From the NCBI GenBank assembly GCA_027405735.1, contig JAPEHQ010000016.1, positions 744,001 to 808,000 on the forward strand: a DNA stretch of 64,000 nucleotides, in the 5' to 3' direction. Below, piece after piece: positions 12,300 through 24,019 of this stretch. Both the position numbers and the translations under genes were made by a program. A model generated the notes under the pieces. The model saw nothing but the letters and a program-made list of their open reading frames with translations. It was not told the DNA's origin and did not search any database. This DNA is from Mucor racemosus. Its lineage: Eukaryota > Mucoromycota > Mucoromycetes > Mucorales > Mucoraceae. Positions within the stretch are counted from its first letter, which is position 1; every line of letters begins with the position of its first letter.

Positions 12300-13700
12300 T
12301 CAAAAACACGTAAAATCCACTGCTTTTTCCTTAAAAACTGGGTCTCACTTTTCATCCCTGATCTACTTTTTGTTTTCACTAAATAACACCAAAAAAAAAT
12401 TATATGCCAATGTACCTGAGATGTTTAGCTTTAATTCAAAAACAAGTATCCGGAAATATCCTATTTTTTGCAGTTGGTATTAATTTTTCAGTGCTAAGGT
12501 TTCAGATTTTTTACGCGTATTTCACTGCTAATGTATTGAAAACTTTGAGGCTTCATATCTCTAGAAAAAATTAAGCTATACCCACACTTTCTAATAATGA
12601 AACTTACTTGTTTTAAAGTACTCTATAACATATTTTAATACAAAAAAATTCTGAGCACTTTTATTTTTTTTCATTTTTTTTGACATTTCTGTAGTAGGTT
12701 TCAAAATATTACTTAAATTGAACAACCCTTTTTTTGCATTCATATCATTAAGCGCGTTAAGCTCTCTCGGACCCAATTTAGTTTTTTTCAAATATTGATT
12801 TTTCGTGGAGAAATCCTCAAAAATGTGTACAAAAAGATGCCTTCATTTCTAGCCTCCATTTTTCCCTTATATACCCTCATCCCAAATTCTGAATCTGAAA
12901 AAATTTGGACAAAAATCTCGCTTTCTCTACGAAAAATGCAGTTAGAAGGTTCTACAATAGCTCGATCGATAGATAATGTTTTTGTGCATCATCTCCATTA
13001 ATTATTTTTTATATATACTTATGAAAAGTGATGTGTATCTTCAAAAAACCTTCAAAATTCAATTGCATTTTACGCAAAATTTAATGTGAAATATTTATTT
13101 GATTTTTATTTAGATAGATGTAGAATTTAAAACTCTATAAAAATCATTTAATACACTAGGTTGACTTACTTTGCAGTTCATGAGCCATTAAACAATTTTA
13201 TTTTTTGTTCCATTTTTCGTCCATTTTTTTCAAATCGATTTTCGAATTCAGTTAATATAGGCTGTAAGCTGTACTATGAACTACTATTTTGATTATCTCG
13301 ACAAAAAATCAATATTTTTTGCTGAAATAAAAAATGCAGAGTAGCTTTGAGTTGGATCTATCTTGTGAATACAAAAAAAATAATATTTTAATTTAGGCAT
13401 TCAATTTTTTTATAATCAATTTTAGGTCAACCTTGGTCAATTTTGGTCAATATTTGGCCAGTGCAGTTACATTCTGGTATTAGCGTTTCTATTTTCCGAG
13501 AGATATCAATGGTTTATAAAGTTGAGGTATATCTTTGAAGGTTTTACGGAATTTGACTCAATATTGGACGATAGTTATTCGAAAACCATTTAAAAACCAT
13601 CTGAAAACTACTTTTTACAGCAGTAAAAAAATCGATAACAGAAGCCCCATCTCAGCGAATTTCGATCCTAATAACTTCCAACTTTATATGAGAATAGGTA
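12300..13700 (+). repeat. Dispersed repeat copy B (type II 3' end, longest)
   Basis: Same family as copy A. After the shared core it has the type II tail: TTAGGTCAACCTTGG, GGCCAGTGCAGTTACATTC, TTTCCGAGAGATATC, then ATCGATAACAGAAGCCCCA and TTCCAACTTTATATGAGAA. It matches copy C (inverted, 24-25.5 kb) to about 13696. Its ORFs (12591-12791 minus, 12795-13001 plus, 13535-13786 plus) have no known domain. Copy E shares the tail only up to the GAGAGAT motif. The left boundary is uncertain; similarity may begin slightly before 12300. Confidence 0.82.
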
Positions 13701-13943
13701 AACACATATTTAACACGCAGATCTCAAAGAGCGACTTCCATAACCTACTGTGTGCGGAGAAAAACATCGTCAAAGTGCATCTATAGCTTATTGCGCACTT
13801 TTAATGAAATTGTAACGATTTTAATATTGATAGATATATTAATGATTCTAAAGCTGGAAATCGAATTTTTAAATTCAATATTACTATAAGAAACTTGGTA
13901 TCATGCCACTAGACTAATAGCTCTTTTAGCAAACAACGAATAT

Positions 13944-16425
13944 TTATTTATCTGTTTTACTTAATTCTAAAATATAACGCAATTCTTCATCTAAATCTTC
14001 ATCATTTTCCTGTACTGATGGTGTTGCAACAACAGAATCTGCAACTGTAGGCCATTTATTGTAATCGTCATCATCATTGTCAAGTCGAGACAAACTATTT
14101 GTGCTGGCACTGTAGCTGGTGGTATTGTTGCTTTCATCAGAGCCCTCATGTTCAAATGTTGGTTGCTCAAGACTAGCAATTACTGCTTTCATCAACTCTT
14201 CATCTTCATCATCTACAAGATCAGTCTTATTCAATGGAGACGATGTCGATTGATTATTCTCTTGCTCTGAAAGCATCATTGCATAAGCTAGCATTTCCTC
14301 ATCGGATAAACCGCCCAACGAAAGCTTGTTGATTTCTTTTTCTTCCATTTCTCGTTCCAATTTTTCTGATTCCAATTTACTAATGGATTCCTTGACCTCG
14401 CGACCAATTTCATAACGAATTCTATCTCTTACAACATTATTACAAGGTTTTCCTTTTTGCTTCACGGCTCGTCTACTCAAAAACTGTTTACCAGGAGAGA
14501 AATCCCAAGTTTTGACTTGATGACCGATGGTAGCTATACCTTGATAATCGTTGCACCATAAATTTTTGACTCGCATAACGTTCATATCTGTACGATCTAC
14601 AGGAGCATTTTTAGGAATTTTATTGCCCAGTGTATTGATGTTGGCGCCTGTAAGAGGGTCCCACATGTAGATCCAACCATCATCGCTACCAGTGACGATT
14701 TTACAAGCATCAATGTAAATTGCGCTAATGCCAACTAAATGACCTGTCAAGATACGAAGAGGTTTGATGGAGACATGGCCCTTATTTGTGTCATCTCCGT
14801 TCCATAAGCAAATGGTTCCCATGTCGTCACCAGTAACAAGTAATCGAGTTGTCTTGACAGAAGATGGTGTACCTTGTCCAGATGATAAACCAGATTTACT
14901 CGCAGGAGATGATGAAGGTGTTGAAGTTGATACATCAATAATTCCACCACCTTTTCTCTTTGCAGTTGCAGGGCGAGGCTTCAAAGCAGATTCTAATGAA
15001 AGAGTGGTTGAGAGCGGAGAAATATCCCATTGCATGCAGGTGATAGATGAACCTGCAGCATGTCCGTAACTGAATGTACCAACACAAGCACCTGTGTTTG
15101 TGCAAAATTTCAAAACATCAGGGTGGCCTTGATATGCTACAATAACCATCTTTGAATCCATGTCATATGTAGCATATTTAACGCCAATACGAGTATCACT
15201 TGTAGGCGCATTCAACACTGCTTTCTCATCTTGCATTTTCTTTTCTAAAGATTCCTTCTTCTCAACAAAGTCGTCTTGATGGCGATTTCGATTCAATTGA
15301 ATCAGTTGGTTTAAATTGACATGCCAGACGACGATTGAACCATCATCATATCCAACAATAATACGATGATCCGCAGTTACTTCAAGACAGGTAGGTATTC
15401 TAGCAGATGCAGAAATAGGCAACAAAGTCCAAACGCAGGAAGTTGTAGCAACATCCCAAACTTTCACAGTACCATCTTCTGCGCCACTCAATACAATATC
15501 TTGTACATGCTGTGGCAACGATAAAATACAGACAGGTCCTTGATGGAAATCAGAAAATACTTTAAGACGACTAGTAGATTTCGTTCTGGTAGAAAGCGTA
15601 ATGAAGCCTGGCCCAAATCCCCACAAAGTACGGTCTTTATCCATTTTCACAGCTGTCAATTGAAGGCGAATACTCTCATTTGTACTGTAAAGTAAATGTC
15701 GATGAGAGACTTTTCCAGTCATAGGGTTACATTTTGCAGCCACGCCATGTTCTGTACTGGCTACTAACATTGTTGGATCATCCAAATCAACTTGCATTGC
15801 CTCCAATGACCCAATTTTGGGATTAAAGGACATGACAGTTCCGCGACCTTTTGTCCATTTTCTACAGACATTTTCTCAATACCAAATTCCAACTGTATGC
15901 AGATATTAACATTTACCTTAACAAATGAGTACGTAAAATGTACTCAGTTTTCCAACTTTCAATGGAAAGTCTTTTAAATGGTAAGCCGCCGAAATAAGAT
16001 ACAAATGCATCTCTCCCTAATGATTTTGTTCAATAAATGCGGGAAAAGTTATACTAGATAATAAAATGCTTACAACAACTATCATCCATTACAATATGTC
16101 TCCAATAGGTACAGACTTTGGCAACGGTAGCTAAACTTGCTGGATCTAATCTTGAGAAAATATGGGTAACAAGCTCTAACGAGAGTTGGTGTACAAAGCA
16201 AGGCTCACTATAGAAAACATCAAATCAGTATGTATGAAAAAAAAAAAAATTTTATGCGTAGTCAAATTACTTTGGGTCAACTTCTGGAAGACGCTGCTTC
16301 TTTTTTCCTTTTCTAAATTGAGACGATTCATGCTGGGCTGTTTGTGAGTTATTATCAATGTTTTGGTTTATAAATTCGTTTTTTGTATAATCTGTTGTAT
16401 TATTATTGTATTGAGTAAAAGACAT
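13944..16425 (-). CDS. UFO1: UFO1-like F-box / WD40 / UIM substrate adaptor of SCF ubiquitin ligase
   Basis: Exons (minus strand) 16425-16271, 16207-16074, 16016-15917 and 15861-13944 give 768 aa. After a polar N-terminus, residues about 52-95 form an F-box (LSLELVTHIFSRLDPASL, then VAKVCTYWR). A WD40 region follows with clear repeat ends (VKVWDV, IVVWHV, ICLWNG, IYMWDP, VKTWDF). Near the C-terminus are three ubiquitin-interacting motifs (LAYAMMLS, LMKAVIAS, LRYILELS); the third has Ile at the usual Ala position. F-box plus WD40 plus three UIMs is the special design of yeast Ufo1, the SCF adaptor acting on Ho endonuclease, whose UIMs drive its own turnover. The F-box would bind Skp1 and the propeller the substrate. 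Only the last exon makes a long ORF, so a single-exon annotation would miss the F-box. Confidence 0.88.
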
Positions 16426-17070
16426 GAATTAGTCGGGGGAGATGAGAGAGTCAAAAATGTAATGGGTTTTTCGAGATTTTAGAATGAATTTGAAGCGAGA
16501 TTTCTTTCTTCTTTTTTAGATGTTATTTCAATAAATAAAGAAGAAAATACAAATGGAAGATATATTTCTATTGGAATATCTCCTTGGTATGTTTAATTGA
16601 TAGAAAGATCAAGTCAAATTCAATGGCATTACTCTGATATAAAAGAATCTGTCGTGGTAAAGAGAGTCACCAAAGAATCATCCAACGAAGGCCAATCAAC
16701 AAGACATGCTCTGTTGGTTTGTCTCAACTACGGGTTCAAAGGATCCTTATACGTATTTAGAAACAAGTAGTTCAAGAGCAAAATATGGCCAGCTAAACAT
16801 TGACATATACAGTACTCTTTGAGTCTTTTTTTTTCTAGTATTGTATATAGATTAAACAATCGATATTCACATCGAATTTCATTTCAAACGAATCAAAGCC
16901 ATAGATGCTGGAGTTTACGATCCCACCATTTTCTGTTCAAATTATTATATCAAAAAGCATAAAAAATTCTTTAAATCATAATTTTTTTTTTTATTTCAGA
17001 TCAAAGTTTTGAAAAGAGGGATTCAAACATTGAATTCCCAATCATTATATACATTTATTTAGGAATGATT
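16426..17070. other. Spacer: UFO1 promoter and kinase 3' flank
   Basis: The side next to 16425 must hold the UFO1-like promoter (read leftwards). The other side holds the 3' end of the minus-strand kinase-like gene. No ORF or RNA gene recognised. Confidence 0.5.
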
Positions 17071-20000
17071 TTATTTAGATGATGATTCTTCATTGACAAT
17101 AACGTCATTAGGCTTATCTTCACTGGTAATCTCCTTGGGCTTATCTTCACTGGTAGTTTCTTTAGGCTTTTCTTCCATTATGACATCTGTAGAGGCTGCT
17201 ATTTTGAAAACTTCTGTAGTGGTAGTTTGAAGTTCGACAATGGCTGCTGCGGTAGTAGTAGATGCTGCTTCAATGGGCGCTACTTGTGTAGATGCTCCTT
17301 CGATGGGTGCTACTTGTGCAGATGATGTCCCTTCACTGGGTACTTCTTGTGTAGATGTTCCTTGAATGGGTGTTTCTTGTGTAGTAGATGCCTCCTTTTC
17401 AGCGTTCTCTTTAGCAACTGCTTCATTTTCAGCATTCTCATCAACGTAATAGTAAACCTTATTCTTGCTACCTTTGGGTCTACCAGTAGGTTTGAATTTA
17501 GACTTCTTTCGTGGTCTTCCAACAGGTTTACCGGTAGGGATATAATATTGTTTAGGTTTTTTGGGTTCAGGTTTAACAGCTGTTTCAGAACTTTCGCCAT
17601 TAACAGCATCGCCTTGAGCAGATGGACCTCCCATGCTTTGACCTTCCAAGGTAGCCTCTGTCATAGTTTGATCCTCATTATCTGCAGCCTTCTTTTTTGT
17701 TGCTCTGGGCTTTGGAGCATTTTTAGCAGCTGCTGGCTTGGAGCGGCCTCTTTTGGCAGGAGGAGATTGATCACCATCTACAGAAGCAGCACCACGTTTG
17801 GGAGTTCTTCTAACATCTGGAATAGTAGGAGTAGATATGGGAGACATGGTAGTATCGGCACGAGCTGTAGCAACATTCCATTCAGCCAACAAAGCATCTC
17901 TGACGACAGGAGCTTCAATCCATTGCAAGATATCAGAAGCTGATCTACGTTCTTCGGGATTTACACGCAAGAATTTCTTTAATAGTTTTGTACTAACTGG
18001 TCCAGGCATTAAACGTTCCAACAAGTAATCGATTCTGAAATTATCGCTGACTGTTTCACGAAGCTTTTTAAGGTCTGTATCGAATACTCCAGGCCAAGGT
18101 TCTACACCAGCAAAGATCTTCCAAACCAAAGTACCAAGTGAGTACACGTCTTCAGCAGGAGCATTGATAAGATAAGGTAAAACTGCATGATCTTTTCCAC
18201 TTTTGGGAAGGGTTTGGATTGATCTGTAGAAACGATAGCCATGATCAGGACGAGCCATGACATAAGGTAAATTTCTGCACCAAATGGTCAATTCATCAGG
18301 TGTTCTGGGTTTAAGTTCGTTTTGGTATACATGTTGTTCATTGGAATCAACCCACCATTTTTTGGCGTCTTCTGGGGTAAAGAAAATTGCTTTACCAAAG
18401 TCAATGAGATAAAGATGAGCTTTAAGAGATCCATCAGCTAATGTTTCATCTTTGGAGGGGTTTACCATGAAATTAACAGTAGATAAATCACGATGAGCAA
18501 CACCTTCTTCATGAATAGCCTTGATGGATTTGATGATTTGAACAATGATATCCATGCGTTGATGACTAGTTAAACGAGGGTGTACATGTTGATCCAAATA
18601 TTGCTTCAATGTCATATCGTACTTTGGCATAGTGAGGCCGATCATCTCTGCACCATTTTGATCGTGAATAATTTGTTTAATGTGGCCAATGTGTTGCTTC
18701 TTGCGAAGTTTTAAAAGGCAAGCAATTTCTGCAACACGTTGAGCAGCTGTTGATCTTTGAAAGATTTGAACAACGTCTTTGTCGGCAAAGAAGACTCGCT
18801 TAAAATGACCAATAGCATCGACAGGCTTGTTAATGAGATCCTCAAAATCTGCTTTGTATGCAACACCGCATTTTTTCTCGGCAGCATCTATAAAAATGAT
18901 TTAATATTAGCATGTCGATACACCTAGAATTGTTAATTGTGAATACTCACATGCTTCAAGTAATTTCCAATGATTTTCCAATTTAACATCGTTAGTTTCA
19001 TCAGAATAACATCTGTAAAAAAGGTAAATTTCGAATGTTACGGATAGTGTAATATATCAACTTACTGAACTACGTTTCCAGGGTTAGTGTATTCGTTTTG
19101 TGAAGGCAAGTCATCGTCTTCCTCAATGACATCGCTATAGTAGTGTCAGTATTTGATATTGATTTAATACATTTATTGTATACTTTACATTTCAGCCGTG
19201 GTTGATATAAGGCTCTTTGTGTGGCTATAAACATGAAGAATAGGAGCGCCTACCTCAGATTTATCTGTAGTTGATTCAGCATATGGTTGCACTTCGTAAA
19301 AATCCTCCTTTGCATTAGCACCACTTGAAATAATTGCATATGCAAATTGGCGAGTAATTTCATTTTCTTTAGCTTTCTCAACATCTGAAGTACCCTTATA
19401 AGAGATTTTCTGAACTGAACCTTCATCCTCCTCAAATAGGCTTTTGGCTAAACCTGCAGGAATGATATCATTGACTTCAGAAAGTTTGATAATGCTAACT
19501 TTCATCCAACCTTCGAAATCAGGATTGTTGGTCTTGTGGAGTGGTCCTAAAGGATGGACAACAGCTACCTTGGACTTGATATTGACATTATTAGTTTCAT
19601 TTTCAATAGGAGAGATGGTAGAATCAAAGAAAATAGATAAAATGGCATCGATATTATCTCTTGCATCAACCAATTCATTCCCATTTTTGGAAATAAATAA
19701 ACGACGGAGTGGTGTATCTAGATTTTCCTTGTCCCAGACCTCAGAAAGCCAACTGTTTAAAGGATTTGGGGATTTGTTGTGAACAGAATACACGACACTA
19801 AATGAAATGAATATATGAAACTAATAAGCACAATGCTACATTGGCATTTTATATTTTTTTTTATAGATTGTACCTTTCTCTTTTGAGAGTAATTGAAGAA
19901 AAGATGGGTAATTTGTAATATTCCTCAACAATTTTACCTGTTGCATTATTACTGAAAAAATCAAATAATAAAAGCAAAGAAATAAAATATCAATAAACTC

Positions 20001-20254
20001 ATTCGATCATCTTAATTATCAAACCATTTTTACCTTGAATCTAACGCGTCCAAAGAAAGACCTTTAATATTTAAAAGTTCAGCCTTAAAAGATTCAAAAT
20101 CCTTAATCTGGCGAGTAAAAACCTTTGCTTCGACTTGTTGTAAAGCTTTAATATGGTCTTTAATATCAGTTTGAGAATAAAAACTATCCAATGCTGTAAC
20201 ACATTGTCTGAAAAGGGCTTTATCCTCTGTAATAGATGCTATTTCTTCTCCCAT
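17071..20254 (-). CDS. Protein kinase-like protein with AT-hook tail (six exons)
   Basis: Exons (minus) 20254-20034, 19951-19874, 19797-19189, 19134-19066, 19012-18951 and 18887-17071 give 951 aa. The N-terminal about 340 residues are unrecognised. A kinase domain follows: catalytic loop HRDLSTVNFM (about 478) and LIDFGKA (about 509, DFG present), with an APEDVYSLGTLVWKIFAG-like segment (here NAPAEDVYSLG). The usual VAIK lysine strand appears to read DVVQIF, so the ATP-anchoring Lys may be replaced by Gln. The domain also has an unusual insert after DFG. The C-terminal about 230 residues are low complexity with two GRP cores (VGRPRKK and TGRPKGSKNK, about 795-825), the pattern of AT-hooks that bind AT-rich minor grooves. 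The basic tail suggests a nuclear protein. It could be a FunK1-like or otherwise fungal-expanded kinase; I cannot decide. Fragments at 19185-19793 and 20030-20254 look like separate ORFs but join in frame. Confidence 0.78.
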
Positions 20255-20391
20255 AAGTGAGATGCAAGTAATATAAAGGGAATGAAGAGGGAAAAAATTT
20301 ATCTATTGAGCTTGTAAAACTTTTTATAGCAACCAAAACGATGTTATTATGTTGCACTGCAGTCACGAATAATGTGCAAGATGTTGTATGT

Positions 20392-22362
20392 TTATTTATG
20401 ATGCTTTTTAGACTTCTTACTTTGCTTCATTTCAGCAGTTATTTGGAATAAATTAGGCTTGTTAAATTTGTCTTCTTGCTTGTTCTTGACCTTTTTAACT
20501 TTACCACGATCATAATCAAGATCGTACATGTCAACTCTCTTTCTTTTGGGTTTAATTTGTTTGAGTACTTGATTTCTTTTGTCTGCATTTGTACCAACAT
20601 CTTCGTCCCAGGTACTAATATCCTCTTGGAATTGATTATTTGGCGTTTTAGATAACAATGATCCTTTAACTTCTGCACTTTTACTTTGTACACTTTCTTT
20701 TTCAATGAGTGCTCCTAATTTCTCTCGCTTGGATTTCATATTTTCATTGTGATCCACAACAATGGCAGCTGCATTTTCTACTTTTTCCTTTGTGGATACT
20801 TCTTCCATTGCATGTTTCAATCGCAAAGACTCTAATTCTTTTTCTTCTTGTTGATTATCAATTTGAGGTACAATAATATCATTGTTGATTTCTTCAACAT
20901 CTTCCTCTTCCTCTTCCTCTTCCTCTATTTTGTTTTCTGGCTTGGTTTCTATCTCTTGCTTTTTCAATGTTACAGTAGTAACAGGTTTCTTTGATCGCTC
21001 AACAACCACAGGAGGTGTATTATAAAATAGCATGTATGGTTTTTCTTCTAAAAGTCGCTTCACACTGACAACTTGTACGTTATCATTATCCATACAATAC
21101 CAAATGCCATTAGAACTTTTAACGTATGCCTTGTAATGACCATCATTGATGGTTTGTCCAGTATGTACAATTGCAGCATATAAATTGTATTTTGTATTGA
21201 CAGTTTCGTTTTCTGTAATCACTCGCTTAATGTCCATCGATTCTTCAAATTTTACGAATTTATTGATTTTTGTTGTATCGGCATCAGTGTTAAAACGTCT
21301 TAATTGAAGTGCTAATGTCATTGGTGATTTGTATATACTCTGAGTTCCTTTTTGATCGCCTTCGTGTTGACAGCTCGAGCATTCTTTGAATGCTGAAACT
21401 TGTTGTTTGAAATGTTTGGTAAGACATCTTTCCACGGTACTACATTGCGTTAAATCCAAACTTAAATCCAAGAAAGAATCGTATACATTTTCAAACTTGT
21501 TGCATGATGGACATTCTAATTTCTTTTGAATGTAACCTCCAAATATTTGGTATAATGCTGTTGTTTCTTGTACAAGTTTATCTTTGGATCTCTTTTCGGA
21601 TAGCAGGAAAGACTGCATCTGTTCCATGAAATATTTCCACACATCAAAAGCATCTTTATTTGATCCATGCGACATTTCTAAGTAAAAAAAAAAAAAAAAA
21701 AATGTTGATACGGCAAGATCAAGAATAGATATAGTTACAAAAACCTACTCTTTAATTTTCCTACAAATACTCGAGGTTGAAGGGCATAGGGTGATCCTTT
21801 GAGTGCAGTTCTAATGTGTTCTTCTACGGCGCAAACAAAACAATAATCCTGAATTGTACCTATTTATAAATACATTAAATATACTGATCGAAATCACATA
21901 TCGAACAAACTTACAGTTAGCACTGTGTGTTCTATTTAACATATAATTAGCTAGAGCAGGTGTATATGTCAATACTTGCAAGACAGCATTAAGAGATGAG
22001 AGTTGGCCGAGATCTTTGAGACCAGAACCAACAGGATGAATGTCATTCCAACCTGAATTCAATTTATCTTTTGCAAATAAAACCTTGGATGGTCTTGTAA
22101 ATCCATTGGCATCGACTTGATCTGCTACATTATCTCCTCCTGCACTGATATTATCATAGGCAGATGTAGCATGAACAACACCCGATACACCATTGACAGG
22201 TGCAAATTTTTTCTTAAAAAGCTCAAATTTTTGGTCCACATATCTCGATTTTCTAAATTTAATGGATCGATTCAAGAGATTGCTAACTGTATTTTTTTGT
22301 GCAATTGTATCATTCTTTCCACCTTTGACAACTTTCTCTGCTCGTTGATTTTTGTTGGACAT
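20392..22362 (-). CDS. USP36-like ubiquitin-specific protease with Ser in place of catalytic Cys
   Basis: Exons (minus) 22362-21915, 21859-21749 and 21677-20392 give 614 aa. The peptidase C19 fold is clear: a Cys-box remnant GLKDLGQLSSLNAVLQ (residues 114-129), C-x2-C-x2-EEH after exon 2 starts (CFVCAVEEH), zinc Cys pairs (CPSC and CSSC), LQLRRF, and the His box NDGHYKAYV (His about 367) with a following Asp/Asn stretch. In active family members the Cys box reads GNTCFLN; here it is GQLSSLN, so residue 122 is Ser. The C-terminus has an acidic run, then basic clusters and YDLDYDRGKVKKVK, a motif typical of nucleolar USP36/Ubp10-like enzymes. The protein is probably nucleolar and may bind ubiquitin without cleaving it. 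It ends 137 bp from the kinase-like gene start on the same strand. Confidence 0.87.
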
Positions 22363-22546
22363 TATATGCTAAAAAGATGCAATGAATAAGGGCAAACCTT
22401 GATGATGAACTGACCATAATTTGGAAAATTTTACATTTACATGGAGTCACGTACGGACTGTCTCTTTCCATTGTATTTACTAGATAAAAAAACCTATGCG
22501 CAACAAGGTATTTCATTTTTTTGTCAAACCTCTTCCACTCTAGAAC
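22363..22546. promoter_or_regulatory. Short divergent promoter shared by the USP-like and RING genes
   Basis: Only 184 bp separate the two start codons (22362 minus, 22547 plus), so both promoters and leaders must sit here. No TATA box is evident on either side. Co-regulation of two ubiquitin-related proteins is possible but not shown. Confidence 0.6.
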
Positions 22547-23874
22547 ATGCCTTTTCAATGTATTATCTGCTTACAACCTCTAATAGCTAGTGGCGATCAC
22601 CCTGCTGCTATACCCTGTGGACATGTATACCATAAAAACTGGTTGGTTTCAAAAAATCATATGATGTAACAAACATTTAATAATCCTTTCTCCAGTCTTC
22701 GTCCGTGGGTTAACGAGCACAGGAATTGTCCATTGTGCAAAAAAGTTTGTAATCATAGGCAAATCATTTCACCATTATACCTATCTAGCGATGACGATAA
22801 TGATCATATTACAACAGCCGAAACATCTGAACAAACACAAAATTTACAATTACGATTAGTTAAATTAACCAAAGAGAAAGACATCGCAACTCAAAAATAC
22901 AGTACAATGAAACAAGCCTTACAGGACGAAAGGGTCAAATCTCAGGAGATGGCCTCTGACTTGAGAAATGCTACCAAATCAATACGACATATGAAGCAAA
23001 TTCGAAGGTAAATTTGCTACTTTTATTATTGTCTGCGAAAAAGATATGTTGACTGTTATACCAGAGTAGCAGAGTTGGATGATCTTATGAGTAGCCCTAC
23101 TTCTAAAGCATTTTTTCAAAATCTTGAATCATATACAAGAGAGGATTTGCTTATACAGAATAGGGCTATGCAATCTAGATTGAAAAAAGCTCACTCGTAA
23201 ATCTCGAAAAAATTTATTGCATTTGTTGATTTAAAAGAAACAAAAACTAATTACTTTTTTTTTTTTTTTTTTTTTTTTAATTATGATAGAGAACGTGATG
23301 ATGCAGCAAAAACGTCGTCGATCCTTGAAAGAGATAATTTGCATTTAAAGAAAAAAATTGAAAGACTCCAAGAAAAGTTACAGGTTACTGAAGCTCAAGG
23401 CATTAAGAGAACCGCACAACCCAAACCACGACGAGCTGGCAATGTAATTGTTTTAGACGACTCCTCAGACGATGAAAATTCAGAAAACGATGAAAATACT
23501 GTAGATGACGACGACGATGATGATGATGATGATAGCCCGGTTTTGATAGCTGAAAGGTAAATGGTTACAAATTGAATTTCGATCATTAGCTGACATCTTT
23601 TACAGTAGTAATCATAACAATAATTATAATAGACGTAGTAATGGTCATCATTCATTAAAACGGTAAGTTTAATAATCAATCAAAACTTCTGATTTGCTTA
23701 TTTAACAATCGTTTTTAGACAGCTTTCCCTGCTATCCGACAACGAGGATGATTTTGCTGTCGAGGAACACAAAATTCAGTAAATATTTCGTACTATTTGG
23801 TGTTATAATTTCATCTAATTCTCTTTATCATTATTAGGAATCTAGGACATCTTAATTTTTCTCGCTGGAATTAG
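22547..23874 (+). CDS. TRAIP-like RING-finger E3 ligase with coiled coil and SUMO-interacting-like motif
   Basis: Seven exons: 22547-22641, 22696-23007, 23065-23196, 23290-23556, 23606-23662, 23719-23778 and 23838-23874, giving 319 aa. The N-terminal RING spans about residues 5-50: CIIC, CGHVYHKNC, then CPLC. The first intron splits the Cys codon of HKNC. A long coiled coil follows (about 85-245), then VIVLDDSSDDE, a hydrophobic-acidic match to SUMO-interacting motifs, and an acidic Asp run. RING followed by coiled coil is the design of TRAIP/NOPO ligases acting at stalled replication forks; this identity is inferred from layout. The ORF track alone would show only fragments. Exons 5-7 are 37-60 nt long and encode a polar C-terminus ending FSRWN. 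Confidence 0.8.
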
Positions 23875-24019
23875 CCCTGCTATTTTTATAACATTTAAAA
23901 TTTTAATTATACCATCAATTGATCCAGTTTATAATGTGTCATTGTGCAATAAAACCTCATTACTATTTTTAAAACAATACAGCAAACACAGCATGTTCTG
24001 TGGTGTTAACTTTACTTTT

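Noticed and set aside
13944..15833. Single-exon WD40 gene starting at MSFNPK
   Set aside because: Upstream exons join in frame and add an F-box; MSFNPK is internal.
19185..20254. Two small separate genes upstream of the kinase
   Set aside because: All six segments join with good splice sites and a constant frame into one 951-aa product.
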